DNA from: an uncultured Lachnospiraceae bacterium
GTDB lineage: Bacteria; Bacillota; Clostridia; Lachnospirales; Lachnospiraceae
Assembly: GCA_947594335.1 (NCBI GenBank)
Contig: CANQEC010000123.1
Location: 1 to 7,145, forward strand
DNA: 7,145 nt
Direction of reading: 5' to 3'
Positions 1 through 6,922 of this stretch are shown piece by piece. A model generated the notes under the pieces. That model saw only the letters and a list, made by a program, of their open reading frames with translations. It was not told where the DNA came from and ran no database searches. A program made the translations under genes and the position numbers. The first letter of the stretch is position 1. Every line of letters starts with the position of its first letter.

Positions 1-306
1 AGACCTGCCTGGAGCTGCTGCCATTTGCTACACGCAATGGGAAATGGTGAGGTGGTTTTCTTTTGTGTACCCTTTTTGAGGGGAGCAGGAAGCCTCCGCC
101 ATCAGCCTTTCCTGTTTCGTACAGGCAGTGTCATGGCAGACAGCAGATCGGTAATGGAGCTTACAGGAAATTTATTTGTCCGCGGGAGACGTCCTGTAAG
201 CCGGCGGCGGAATCGTCCAATTTTGCCGCAATCCGTCATTCATACGGTTTCGCTGACACTCCGTTTGCAGGAAGGCGCTGAACTTCATCGCAAAGGAGTG
301 TTTTTT
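1..306. other. Gene-free left edge
   Basis: No convincing gene is seen on either strand. The LRR frame stays open upstream to position 25, but none of its earlier ATGs (for example at 25 or 133) has a ribosome binding site, and the upstream translation is arginine-rich and shows no LRR pattern. I looked for a SigA promoter for the LRR gene and found no good TTGACA/TATAAT pair. The region does hold related short inverted repeats built on CCTGT/ACAGG between 108 and 201. It may be leader or intergenic DNA; the upstream gene is outside the window. Confidence 0.6.
292..298 (+). promoter_or_regulatory. Ribosome binding site fixing the LRR gene start
   Basis: AAAGGAG lies 8 nt before the ATG at 307. 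It is the only Shine-Dalgarno match in front of any in-frame start of this reading frame, so it selects the 276-aa form over the 370-aa open frame that begins at 25. Confidence 0.85.
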
Positions 307-1137
307 ATGTCAGCAAAACCTCAGACGAACGAACCCATTGCCGTCAAAAGCAGCAGCTCAGACCTTTATGCCGCCCGGGACATGCAGCTTCCGGATTCCG
401 TCGTTTCCATCAGGTCCGGCGCGTTCCGGAATAAAAACAGTATCCAGACTGTCCGATTCCCCGAAAAACTGGAATCGATCGAGGCCCGGGCATTTTTCGG
501 ATGCACGGAAATCAGGCAGCTCACTCTTCCTGACAGTGTGCGCGAGCTTGGCGCCGGCGTTTTCGCCGGCTGTGTGAAACTGAAGAAGGTTTCTCTTTCC
601 TCTCTGCTGAAAGAAGTGCCGGCGGAAGCATTTTCGGGAGACTGCCATCTTGAATCCGCGGATTTTCCTTCCGGCAGCAGCCTGACCCGGATCGGGGACG
701 GCGCTTTTTCGGACTGTACGTCCCTTGCTTTCATAGCACTGCCTGACGGATTAAAAACAATCGGAAGCCGCGGCTTTTACTGCTGCAAAAGCCTGAAAAC
801 AATCCGGTTTCCGGATTCTCTGGAATTTATCGGACAGAACGCTTTTGGTTCCTGCGCCCTGGAATCCCTGAAGCTGCCCGATTCCCTTTTCTGGGTTGGC
901 GACAGCGCCTTTTGCAAATGTGCTTCCCTGACAGAAGTACGCCTGCCGGAAAGCGTCAGACATATCGGAAAATGGTGTTTCCACGGCTGCCGCCGCCTGA
1001 AATATCTGGAGATCCGCCACGACCCGGAGTATATCGGCCCCTGGATCATCAACAAGGCGGCTGTCATCCGCTGTCACAAAGGTTCCGCCGCGGACCGGTA
1101 CTGCCAGGAATCCGGATTCAGGACGGAGTATCTCTGA
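307..1137 (+). CDS. BspA-like leucine-rich-repeat protein (LRR_5), no signal peptide
   Basis: The 276-aa protein is made almost entirely of about nine tandem LRR_5 (BspA/Treponema pallidum type) repeats of 22-25 residues from about residue 28 to 245. The repeat pattern is L-x-x-I-G-x-x-A-F-x-x-C-x-x-L-x-x-x-x-L-P-D-S. The C-terminal segment (about 245-276, with VIRCHKGSAADRYCQESGF) matches the capping segment usual at the end of such arrays. The family normally mediates protein-protein or host-surface contacts, but it usually carries a signal peptide and a wall-binding or Big domain. Here the N-terminus is polar and has no hydrophobic core. There are 13 cysteines, many at the conserved repeat position, which fits a reducing cytoplasm. 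I infer an intracellular binding scaffold; partner and function are unknown. It is followed 98 bp later by the co-directional nucleotidase, which has its own promoter. The family call is firm and the role is not. Confidence 0.88.
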   Translation: MSAKPQTNEPIAVKSSSSDLYAARDMQLPDSVVSIRSGAFRNKNSIQTVRFPEKLESIEARAFFGCTEIRQLTLPDSVRELGAGVFAGCVKLKKVSLSSLLKEVPAEAFSGDCHLESADFPSGSSLTRIGDGAFSDCTSLAFIALPDGLKTIGSRGFYCCKSLKTIRFPDSLEFIGQNAFGSCALESLKLPDSLFWVGDSAFCKCASLTEVRLPESVRHIGKWCFHGCRRLKYLEIRHDPEYIGPWIINKAAVIRCHKGSAADRYCQESGFRTEYL

Positions 1138-1150
1138 TATCGTCGTAAGT

Positions 1151-1174
1151 GTCGTAAACGACTTTAATTTTCCT
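1151..1174 (+). terminator. Weak candidate terminator after the LRR gene
   Basis: Fourteen bases after the LRR stop, GTCG-TAAA-CGAC (1151-1162) can form a short stem, and TTTAATTTTCCTTT follows. The stem is only 4 bp, so termination would be leaky. The same short palindrome sits just upstream of the nucleotidase -35 box and could instead be a protein-binding site. Confidence 0.3.
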
Positions 1175-1203
1175 TTGACACAGCTCCTTAAATATATTAA
1201 TAT
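1175..1203 (+). promoter_or_regulatory. SigA-type promoter of the 5'-nucleotidase gene
   Basis: A perfect -35 box TTGACA (1175-1180), a 17-bp spacer and a -10 box TAATAT (1198-1203; one mismatch to TATAAT) predict a start near 1210 and a leader of only about 26 nt before the ATG at 1236. The spacer and -10 box lie inside the inverted repeat 1184-1227, so a regulator binding that repeat would block RNA polymerase. Confidence 0.8.
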
Positions 1204-1227
1204 TAAAAATCATAATATATTAAGGAG
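1184..1227. repeat. Inverted repeat spanning promoter and ribosome binding site
   Basis: The left arm, CTCCTTAA then TATATT (1184-1198, with one unpaired A at 1192), is the reverse complement of the right arm AATATATTAAGGAG (1214-1227). This gives 14 base pairs around a 15-nt loop. The right arm contains the nucleotidase Shine-Dalgarno AAGGAGG (1222-1228) and the left arm contains an anti-Shine-Dalgarno CTCCTT. In a transcript that starts upstream the stem would hide the ribosome binding site. In one starting near 1210 the left arm would be absent. It may alternatively act as a DNA operator. The repeat is seen directly; its function is inferred. Confidence 0.7.
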
Positions 1228-1235
1228 GATACTGC

Positions 1236-2984
1236 ATGAAAAAATTTTTCACTGCTCTGACGCTGCTCATGCTTTCTGCTCTCTGGATCCCGGCCGCGGC
1301 CGCGGAAGACGCAGGGGCGGAAGCAGGAGCCGAGACGGTCACCGTACTTTACACCAATGACGTTCACACCTATATCGACAAGGATCTGACCTATTCGCTG
1401 GCCGCCCGCTACCGTGACACGCTCGACAATGTGCTCCTGGTAGACGCCGGCGACCACATTCAGGGCACGGCTTACGGTTCCATGGACAAGGGCGCCTCCA
1501 TCACGGAGATTATGAATGCCTGCGGATATGACGCCGCCACTCTGGGCAACCACGAATTCGACTATGGAATGGAGGGCGCCCTCAGAGCCATTGAAAGCGC
1601 AGAGTTTCCTTATCTTTCCTGCAATTTCTATCACGAAGAGAACGGGGAAAAGGGAGAAAACGTGCTGGACAGTTACAAGGTATTCGAAGTCGGCGGCCAG
1701 AAGATCGCCTTCATCGGCATTACCACGCCGGAATCCTTCACAAAGTCAACGCCCGCCTATTTCCAGGATGAGAACGGAAACTATATTTACGGAATTGCCG
1801 GCGGACAGGACGGAAGCGATCTGTACGATACCGTGCAGGAAGCGATCGATGAGGCTTCTCAGGAGGCGGACATTCTCATCGGTCTCGGACATCTCGGCGT
1901 AGACCCTGCTTCCATGCCGTGGACTTCCGAAGAGCTGATCGCCAACACCACCGGTCTCGACGCCTTTATCGACGGACACTCTCACACAACGCTCCCGATG
2001 GAGGCTGTGGAGGACGCCGAGGGCAACGTCGTCATCCTGACGCAGACCGGTTCCTACTTTGACGCGCTCGGCCAGATGACGATCTCCCCGGAAGGCGAGA
2101 TCACCACAGAGCTTCTGGAAGCGGATAATGTGAAGGCGAGACTTTTCGACGATTATATGGCAAAGCTTGCGGACGGCGGCTCTGTTGAGGACGCCCTCGC
2201 GGACGGCGTCGCGGAAGTGGAGACAGCCTGGATCACCGAGGTGAATGATGAACTCGGCCAGGTAATCGGCACCACGGAAGATGTGCTTGACAACTTTGAC
2301 GCGGACGGCAACCGCCTTGTCCGCAGCCAGGAGACCAACTCCGGCGACTTCGCGGCCGACGCGCTGTATTATCTGTTTGATCAGACCAACGCGGTGGACG
2401 GTCATGCCGTGGATATGGCCATCATGAACGGCGGCGGTATCCGCAATGAGGCGCTCACCGGCGAGATCTCCTATCTCACCTGCAAGAACATGCACACCTT
2501 CGGCAACGTCGCCTGCCTGATCGAGGTAACCGGTCAGCAGTTCCTCGACGCCCTGGAATTCGGCGCGCGCGGCGTTGGGACCGGCAAGGAGATCGGCGGC
2601 TTCCTGCATGTTTCCGGCGCGAAGTACACCATTGACACGAGCATCGATTCGACTGTCACCATGGACGACAAGGGTGTGTTCACCGGCGTCGCAGGCGACT
2701 ACCGCGTAAAGGACGTCCAGATTTACGACCGTGAGACCGGCGACTACAAACCGCTCGACGTGGAAGCCACCTATAATCTGGCCGGCTACAACTACACGCT
2801 GCGCGACCTGGGCGACGGCTTCTCCATGTTCACCGGGGCGACAAATATTATCGACTATGTTATGGAAGACTACATGGTTCTCGCGAACTATGTCCAGTCC
2901 TTCGAGGACAGCGACGGCGACGGCCTGCCGAACGTCACAGGCTATTCCGAGCTGAACGGCAGCGGCCGTATTACGATCCAGTAA
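1236..2984 (+). CDS. Secreted 5'-nucleotidase / UshA-family metallophosphoesterase
   Basis: The 582-aa protein begins with a Sec signal peptide: MKK, a hydrophobic core to about residue 19, and a likely cut after Ala23 in AAAA-ED. The N-terminal calcineurin-like phosphoesterase domain (about 33-290) has the full set of dinuclear metal motifs: NDVH (41-44), GDHIQG (72-77), GNHE (104-107), GLGHLG (216-221) and GHSHT (247-251). The C-terminal 5'-nucleotidase domain (about 340-555) shows NSGDFAADAL (368-377), NGGGIR (398-403) and GDGFSMF (526-532), where the family stacks and binds the nucleoside. It should act outside the cell, hydrolysing nucleotides (possibly also 2',3'-cyclic nucleotides or UDP-sugars) to nucleosides and phosphate for salvage. 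There is no LPXTG or other wall anchor, so it is probably released or loosely held. A DSDGDG stretch near 558-563 could bind calcium. The start is supported by AAGGAGG 7 nt upstream. Exact substrate preference cannot be read from sequence. Confidence 0.93.
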   Translation: MKKFFTALTLLMLSALWIPAAAAEDAGAEAGAETVTVLYTNDVHTYIDKDLTYSLAARYRDTLDNVLLVDAGDHIQGTAYGSMDKGASITEIMNACGYDAATLGNHEFDYGMEGALRAIESAEFPYLSCNFYHEENGEKGENVLDSYKVFEVGGQKIAFIGITTPESFTKSTPAYFQDENGNYIYGIAGGQDGSDLYDTVQEAIDEASQEADILIGLGHLGVDPASMPWTSEELIANTTGLDAFIDGHSHTTLPMEAVEDAEGNVVILTQTGSYFDALGQMTISPEGEITTELLEADNVKARLFDDYMAKLADGGSVEDALADGVAEVETAWITEVNDELGQVIGTTEDVLDNFDADGNRLVRSQETNSGDFAADALYYLFDQTNAVDGHAVDMAIMNGGGIRNEALTGEISYLTCKNMHTFGNVACLIEVTGQQFLDALEFGARGVGTGKEIGGFLHVSGAKYTIDTSIDSTVTMDDKGVFTGVAGDYRVKDVQIYDRETGDYKPLDVEATYNLAGYNYTLRDLGDGFSMFTGATNIIDYVMEDYMVLANYVQSFEDSDGDGLPNVTGYSELNGSGRITIQ

Positions 2985-3003
2985 TACAGGGCAAAACCGC
3001 AAT

Positions 3004-3036
3004 TAATCGGGCAGGAGGCGACTTTTCCTCCTGCCC
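3004..3036 (+). repeat. Hairpin repeat, copy 1
   Basis: This 33-nt sequence, TAATC followed by a perfect hairpin GGGCAGGAGG / CCTCCTGCCC with loop CGACTTTT, recurs in the same orientation at 7013-7045 with two substitutions (G3010 to A7019, A3021 to G7030). Even the loop and the 5' flank TAATCG are conserved, which a generic terminator would not require. Confidence 0.85.
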
Positions 3037-3043
3037 CTTTTCT
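3009..3043 (+). terminator. Rho-independent terminator of the 5'-nucleotidase gene
   Basis: The stem is 10 perfect GC-rich pairs, GGGCAGGAGG (3009-3018) with CCTCCTGCCC (3027-3036), and has an 8-nt loop. CTTTTCT follows at once on the + strand. It begins 24 nt after the nucleotidase stop, in the 96-bp gap shared with the convergent amidohydrolase gene. Read on the - strand the same stem is not followed by a T-tract (GATTAATTG), so it should terminate the amidohydrolase transcript less well. Confidence 0.9.
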
Positions 3044-3080
3044 GCCGCCTCCATCCCGCGGCAGCCTTCTGGCGCATTCT

Positions 3081-4295
3081 TTATCTGTGTTCCTCCAGCC
3101 AGCGAAGCGCCATCTGGACATATGCGGCGCTCCCGCAGTACAGCACGGAATCGTCATAACGGACTTTCGGGTGATGCTGTCCGTAAAGATAGCCTTCCTG
3201 CGTGTTTCCCGTCGTCAGGAACATGCTGACGGTCGGCACCTCATGACTTACAAACGCGAAATCTTCGCTGCCGCCTCCCGCCTTGCCTCCGGATACGACA
3301 GCCAGATCGAGCACCGCCTCTTTCAGCAGTTCTTTCATATACTTCATCAAATCTTTGGAAAGTTCTTCATTGATCATCATGCAGGGACAGAAATCATAAA
3401 ATTCCACCTCCGCCTCGCAGCGAAGCGCCGCCGCGACACCCTTGCTGATCTCTGTCATACGGGTTTTGATCAGCTCTCCGACTTTGTTGTCCGGGTCCGT
3501 CGTGCGGATCGTACCCCACATTTCGGCTGTATCCGGAATGACATTCGACGCTTTCCCGGCCTCAAAATGTCCGGTCGTAAACACTCCGAACTCATTCCCG
3601 TCGATCTCGCGGCTGTTGATCTCCTGAAGAGCAAGGTGAATATGGGCGGCCGCCGTGATCGGATCGATCGATACATGCGGCGTGGAGCCATGCCCGCCTT
3701 TTCCTTTCACCACAATATGATACTGTTCGCAGGAAGCCATCGAGATCCCTCCTCCCGGCACCAGCAGCATTCCAGACGGCAGCGGCATCCCCGCCACCAC
3801 ATGGATCATCATCGCCGCATCCACCTTCGGATTTTCCAGAAGCCCGGACGCGATCATATCCGGAGAACCCTGGAAGATCTCCTCCGCCGGCTGAAATTCC
3901 AGCTTGACCGTTCCCTCGATTTCATCCTCATGTTTCTTTAAAAGCTTCGCGGCTCCAAGCAGCATTGCCGTGTGCATGTCATGGCCGCAGCCGTGCATCT
4001 TCCCTTCGATCTCGCTTTTATACTCCACATCCGCCTCCTCTCCGACCGGAAGCGCGTCCATATCCGCCCGAAGCAGAATCGTTTTCCCCGGCTTTTTCCC
4101 GCCTGCCAGCGCGATCACGCCAGATTTCCCGCAGTCCTGCGGCTTATACCCCATCGACGCAAGTTCCTTTTTCACCAGCGCCTTCGTATTCTCCAGATCA
4201 AATCCTACCTCCGGATGGCGGTGGATTTCCCTCCTCACAGACTGCAGATGCGGCTGCAGCGCCGAAGCTTCTTTCAGAATATCCTGTGCATTCAT
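3081..4295 (-). CDS. M20D-family amidohydrolase (N-acyl-amino-acid / hippurate hydrolase type)
   Basis: The 404-aa protein has a typical length for peptidase family M20, subfamily D, which removes acyl groups or splits small amide bonds in N-acyl amino acids, hippurate-like conjugates or dipeptides in the cytoplasm. Visible motifs are RREIHRHPE (21-29), LLRADMDALPV (74-84), GCGHDMHTAMLLGAA (102-116), EFQPAEE (133-139), MIHV (163-166), GKGGHGSTPH (198-207, dimerisation/lid domain), GGSEDFAF (341-348) and HHP (374-376). Expected metal ligands are Cys103, His105, Glu139, His165 and one of the final histidines; all are present. No signal peptide is seen. The start is chosen because AGGAGG lies 7-8 nt upstream; the frame stays open 29 codons further to 4382, but that stretch runs through the promoter. 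It has its own consensus promoter, converges on the nucleotidase gene, and lies 99 bp downstream of the orphan operon. The substrate is not determined. Confidence 0.92.
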   Translation of the reverse strand: MNAQDILKEASALQPHLQSVRREIHRHPEVGFDLENTKALVKKELASMGYKPQDCGKSGVIALAGGKKPGKTILLRADMDALPVGEEADVEYKSEIEGKMHGCGHDMHTAMLLGAAKLLKKHEDEIEGTVKLEFQPAEEIFQGSPDMIASGLLENPKVDAAMMIHVVAGMPLPSGMLLVPGGGISMASCEQYHIVVKGKGGHGSTPHVSIDPITAAAHIHLALQEINSREIDGNEFGVFTTGHFEAGKASNVIPDTAEMWGTIRTTDPDNKVGELIKTRMTEISKGVAAALRCEAEVEFYDFCPCMMINEELSKDLMKYMKELLKEAVLDLAVVSGGKAGGGSEDFAFVSHEVPTVSMFLTTGNTQEGYLYGQHHPKVRYDDSVLYCGSAAYVQMALRWLEEHR

Positions 4296-4352
4296 ATTGT
4301 TTCCTCCTTCTGATCTCCTGTCACTCTCTGCATAAAATTCAGCGTTTACTGC

Positions 4353-4382
4353 ATTATAGGAAGCCTCTCTGGTACTTGTCAA
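4353..4382 (-). promoter_or_regulatory. Consensus SigA promoter of the amidohydrolase gene
   Basis: On the - strand, TTGACA (4382-4377) and TATAAT (4358-4353) are both perfect matches, separated by 18 bp. Transcription should start near 4346 and give a leader of about 50 nt. The promoter begins 12 bp after the stop codon of the upstream unknown gene. It shows no overlapping operator-like palindrome, which suggests fairly constitutive expression. Confidence 0.9.
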
Positions 4383-4394
4383 TCCTTTTTATCG

Positions 4395-5783
4395 TCAGGG
4401 CAGCAGCCTGCGGTACTCCTCCATCAGGCGCGCTTTCTCATCCTCCAGCTCATCTTCCTCCTCCAGAATCTGGAAATACTTCAGAAACTGCGGATCAATC
4501 CCGGCGTCTTCCCCGCCCAGACGCACCCGGTTCTCACTTCTGAAATTTTCATAAAGCACCTCTTGCGAAGAGACGGAAAGCTGCCCCTGATAGATATCAA
4601 GAGCCGTCTCCAGATCCGAAAACAGCACTCCCTCAGGATTTGTATCGCATTTCCCGTAAAGCGGATCCACGATGGAATACGGAGCCCAGAAATAAGTGCC
4701 TCCATCCTCAAGTTCCAGATTCAGAAACCTCACGATCGCATAGCAGCACGGTCTTCCGTCCAGAATTCTCTGGACTTTCTGATAATCGGCCGCCTGCGCG
4801 TCCCAGCTGTGCAGATAACTTTTCCCGAGGATATACAGGCCGCTTCCGGAATCATTGTCCGTCAGCAGCGGGATAACCGCCCGCTCCATCTCATTGGCGC
4901 AGGCAAACTCATACACTTCCTCAATCTCCTCCCTGAGCACATCGCTGTCGGAGATCCTGGACGGCGGCATCCTGCTGACCGAAGTCAGATAGTTCTCTGT
5001 TATCCGGCGCCTCTCAAAATAAAAATCCAGCAGCTTCAGAGGAATTGTTTTGATCCTGGAATTGTTCCGTTTCTGCGGCCTGCGCACATCCTTTCCATAT
5101 TCCTCCCCGTCCTCTCCTGTCGACATCGGGTACCCGGCATTATACAGAAACTGTACAGCCTCCGCGTACAGATACAGATCCATCACCTGCGACGCGGCTC
5201 TCTCCAATATGACGAGCGGCTCTGCTCTTCCCCGGAGGATCCGCTCTTTTGCCCGCCGGATTTCCTCCTTCGCGCGCGCCCGCCGCCTGCTGCCCGCCTT
5301 CGCGCCGTCCGCCGCCCGCGACAGTTCCTCCAGAAATTCCAGAGCGGCACCGGAGCCTCCGCTTCCCTTTGGAGCACAGGACCTCTGCAAAAGATCATAA
5401 TACCTGCACAGAATCTCGACGCAGGCATTTTCTCCCGACCCGCGGCGCGAACGTTTTTGCACGTGCTCTTTCTTCCCGCCTTCTTCAAGTTCCTTCAAAA
5501 GCTGGCCGACAAACCGGATATGCGCCTCGTAAGAAGGATTCTCCTGCCTGTGCTGTTCCATCCGCTTTTTCTCTTTTTTCAGCTCCGGCATTTCCAGAAG
5601 CATGGAAAAAGAAATAAGAGGCGGACCGTACTGCCCCCCGGCCTCAAGGCAGTAGCGCTTCAGTTTTACCAGGATATGCTGCTTTTTCTCTTCCCGAAAA
5701 TAATCGCATAATATGGAGCGGGACTCGTTGAACAGCACGTCGTCCCAGAGATCTCTAAAAAATCCGTCCTGAAAATCAGCCAT
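4395..5783 (-). CDS. Unknown charged protein, second gene of a two-gene operon
   Basis: I do not recognise this 462-aa protein. It has no signal peptide or membrane segment and looks soluble. Roughly, residues 1-100 are predicted helical and include a KKEKKR-type charged stretch at 69-74. Residues 100-190 are low in complexity and strongly basic (KKEHVQKRSRR near 104-114, GSRRRARAKEEIRRAKERILR 164-184), like a flexible linker or nucleic-acid-contacting segment. Residues 190-440 look like a folded domain with aromatic-rich stretches such as YFWAPYSIVDPLYG (364-377). The last 25 residues are an acidic helix (EEEDELEDE). I see no catalytic signature. The start at 5783 is preceded by GGGAGG with 7-nt spacing; an upstream in-frame ATG at 5900 would overlap the previous gene by about 100 bp and lacks such a site. 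It begins 14 bp after the upstream gene ends, so the two are almost certainly co-transcribed and perhaps form a complex. Confidence 0.8.
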   Translation of the reverse strand: MADFQDGFFRDLWDDVLFNESRSILCDYFREEKKQHILVKLKRYCLEAGGQYGPPLISFSMLLEMPELKKEKKRMEQHRQENPSYEAHIRFVGQLLKELEEGGKKEHVQKRSRRGSGENACVEILCRYYDLLQRSCAPKGSGGSGAALEFLEELSRAADGAKAGSRRRARAKEEIRRAKERILRGRAEPLVILERAASQVMDLYLYAEAVQFLYNAGYPMSTGEDGEEYGKDVRRPQKRNNSRIKTIPLKLLDFYFERRRITENYLTSVSRMPPSRISDSDVLREEIEEVYEFACANEMERAVIPLLTDNDSGSGLYILGKSYLHSWDAQAADYQKVQRILDGRPCCYAIVRFLNLELEDGGTYFWAPYSIVDPLYGKCDTNPEGVLFSDLETALDIYQGQLSVSSQEVLYENFRSENRVRLGGEDAGIDPQFLKYFQILEEEDELEDEKARLMEEYRRLLP

Positions 5784-5797
5784 CTCGGTTCCTCCCG

Positions 5798-6916
5798 TCA
5801 GCTTTGCACCAGTTTTCGGAAACGTTTGCCGGACTGACGCAGCAGCGCTGCCGCCGTAAAGTAGGCGTCGTCGTCCTGCAGCCTGGATATCCCCCGGCAC
5901 TCGGTAAATATGCGCAGCATTCCTTTCACGACGCCGCTCAGATCCGTGACCAGATGCATCAGAGAAAAATCCGTCTGTTCAAAGGAGTCGGCGTTTTCAT
6001 ACTCAAAGAAATAATGACAGTTTTTAAAAGCAAGGTAACGGTTCACGAACTGTTCCTGTTCGCAAAACTCTCTTTTGATCCGTTCTTTTTCTTCTTCGGC
6101 CAGCCGTCTCTTCTCTTCCTGCTCTTTTCTCTTTACAAGTTCCTCTGCGCGCTGTTTTTCCGTCAGTTTCGCAAACAGATCCGCCTCGATGTCCGCGCAT
6201 ATTTTTTCAAATTCCTCATCCGTCTCTTCTTCCCCAAGTATCTCATCCATCCGTCTGGGTACTTCATGCGGCTCACAGTCCAGCTCTTTCAGCACATGTT
6301 TCAATTGAGGAGAAAAATATCCCCTGAATTCTTCTTTTACCCAGTCTTCATACTGAGCGGACAGATATTTTCCCGTAAAGAGATGCGTCAGCCAGGAAGC
6401 CGGACCGTAAATTCCTTTCATTCCTGTGTAGCTGTCCCCGTAGGATTCCGCCTCCGCCTCCGCCGCGTAAAGCCGTCCCAGTCCTTCATAATGTTCACGG
6501 GAAAACCGGATAAAATCCCCAAAAGTCTGCGAGACCCCCTGCGTGTTGCGCCACGGATTTGCCTCCGCGATGCGGATCACACAGTAGAGAAAATTCTGAA
6601 GATACTCTTCTGCCCGGGCGGAAAACCAGTCGGAGGCGCTGGCATAGAGCTCAGTCTCATCCTCCGGCCAATTATCCTCCCGGCATTCTTTCCGCATATT
6701 TTCCTTGCAGTATTCTTCATAGATATAGGCGCATTCGGTCAGTTCGCGGATAAATTCCCACGTCTTGCTCTCGCTGTACCGGCCGTCCCCGCCGCGGACA
6801 TAGGGGAGGATACTCTCCCTCTCCCCGGTGATATCCGCCACATATTTCTCAAGCTCTTCCATAAGAAGTTTTTCGCGCAGTTCTATAATGGAAATCTTTT
6901 TTGAATCAAACTTCAC
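5798..6916 (-). CDS. Unknown acidic coiled-coil protein, first gene of a two-gene operon
   Basis: I do not recognise this 372-aa protein. It is acidic and rich in Glu, Tyr and Trp/Phe, with no signal peptide or membrane span. The N-terminal part (1-230) is probably a mostly helical domain with conserved-looking aromatic stretches (ASDWFSARAEEYLQNFLY 94-111, IYGPASWLTHLF 169-180). Residues about 245-290 are a highly charged Lys/Glu heptad-like segment that should form a coiled coil. A C-terminal domain of about 80 residues follows (NRYLAFKNCHYFFEYEN 292-308). I prefer the GTG start at 6916 because AGGAGG sits 6 nt before it. The ATG at 6955, 13 codons upstream, has no good ribosome binding site but cannot be excluded. 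The next gene starts 14 bp after the stop. No obvious SigA promoter is seen upstream. The function is unknown; coiled coil plus a basic partner suggests a structural or regulatory complex, which is inference only. Confidence 0.78.
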   Translation of the reverse strand: MKFDSKKISIIELREKLLMEELEKYVADITGERESILPYVRGGDGRYSESKTWEFIRELTECAYIYEEYCKENMRKECREDNWPEDETELYASASDWFSARAEEYLQNFLYCVIRIAEANPWRNTQGVSQTFGDFIRFSREHYEGLGRLYAAEAEAESYGDSYTGMKGIYGPASWLTHLFTGKYLSAQYEDWVKEEFRGYFSPQLKHVLKELDCEPHEVPRRMDEILGEEETDEEFEKICADIEADLFAKLTEKQRAEELVKRKEQEEKRRLAEEEKERIKREFCEQEQFVNRYLAFKNCHYFFEYENADSFEQTDFSLMHLVTDLSGVVKGMLRIFTECRGISRLQDDDAYFTAAALLRQSGKRFRKLVQS

Positions 6917-6922
6917 CTGCAG

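Noticed and set aside
25..306. N-terminal extension of the LRR protein
   Set aside because: No ribosome binding site supports the earlier ATGs, the translation shows no signal peptide or repeat pattern, and AAAGGAG lies 8 nt before the ATG at 307.
2924..2944. LPNVTG in the nucleotidase as a sortase signal
   Set aside because: It has one residue too many for LPXTG, and no hydrophobic segment or positive tail follows before the stop.
1746..3002. Minus-strand open frame (418 codons) inside the nucleotidase gene
   Set aside because: The opposite strand encodes an unmistakable 5'-nucleotidase with all motifs. The shadow is Val/Arg/Ala/His-rich, has no ribosome binding site and runs through the terminator region.
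4296..4382. 29-residue N-terminal extension of the amidohydrolase
   Set aside because: The stretch overlaps the -35, -10 and predicted start of the gene's own promoter, and M20D proteins begin near the chosen methionine.
4563..5711. Long + strand open frame (382 codons) opposite the second orphan gene
   Set aside because: It has no ribosome binding site and its composition (many Arg, Pro, His, Leu, Ile) is typical of an antisense shadow. The - strand frame has a proper start, an operon partner and coherent charged-helix composition.
5804..6904. Long + strand open frame (366 codons) opposite the first orphan gene
   Set aside because: It is a shadow rich in Phe/Leu/Arg that mirrors Glu/Lys codons on the other strand. 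It has no ribosome binding site and would be convergent and fully overlapping with a well-started gene.
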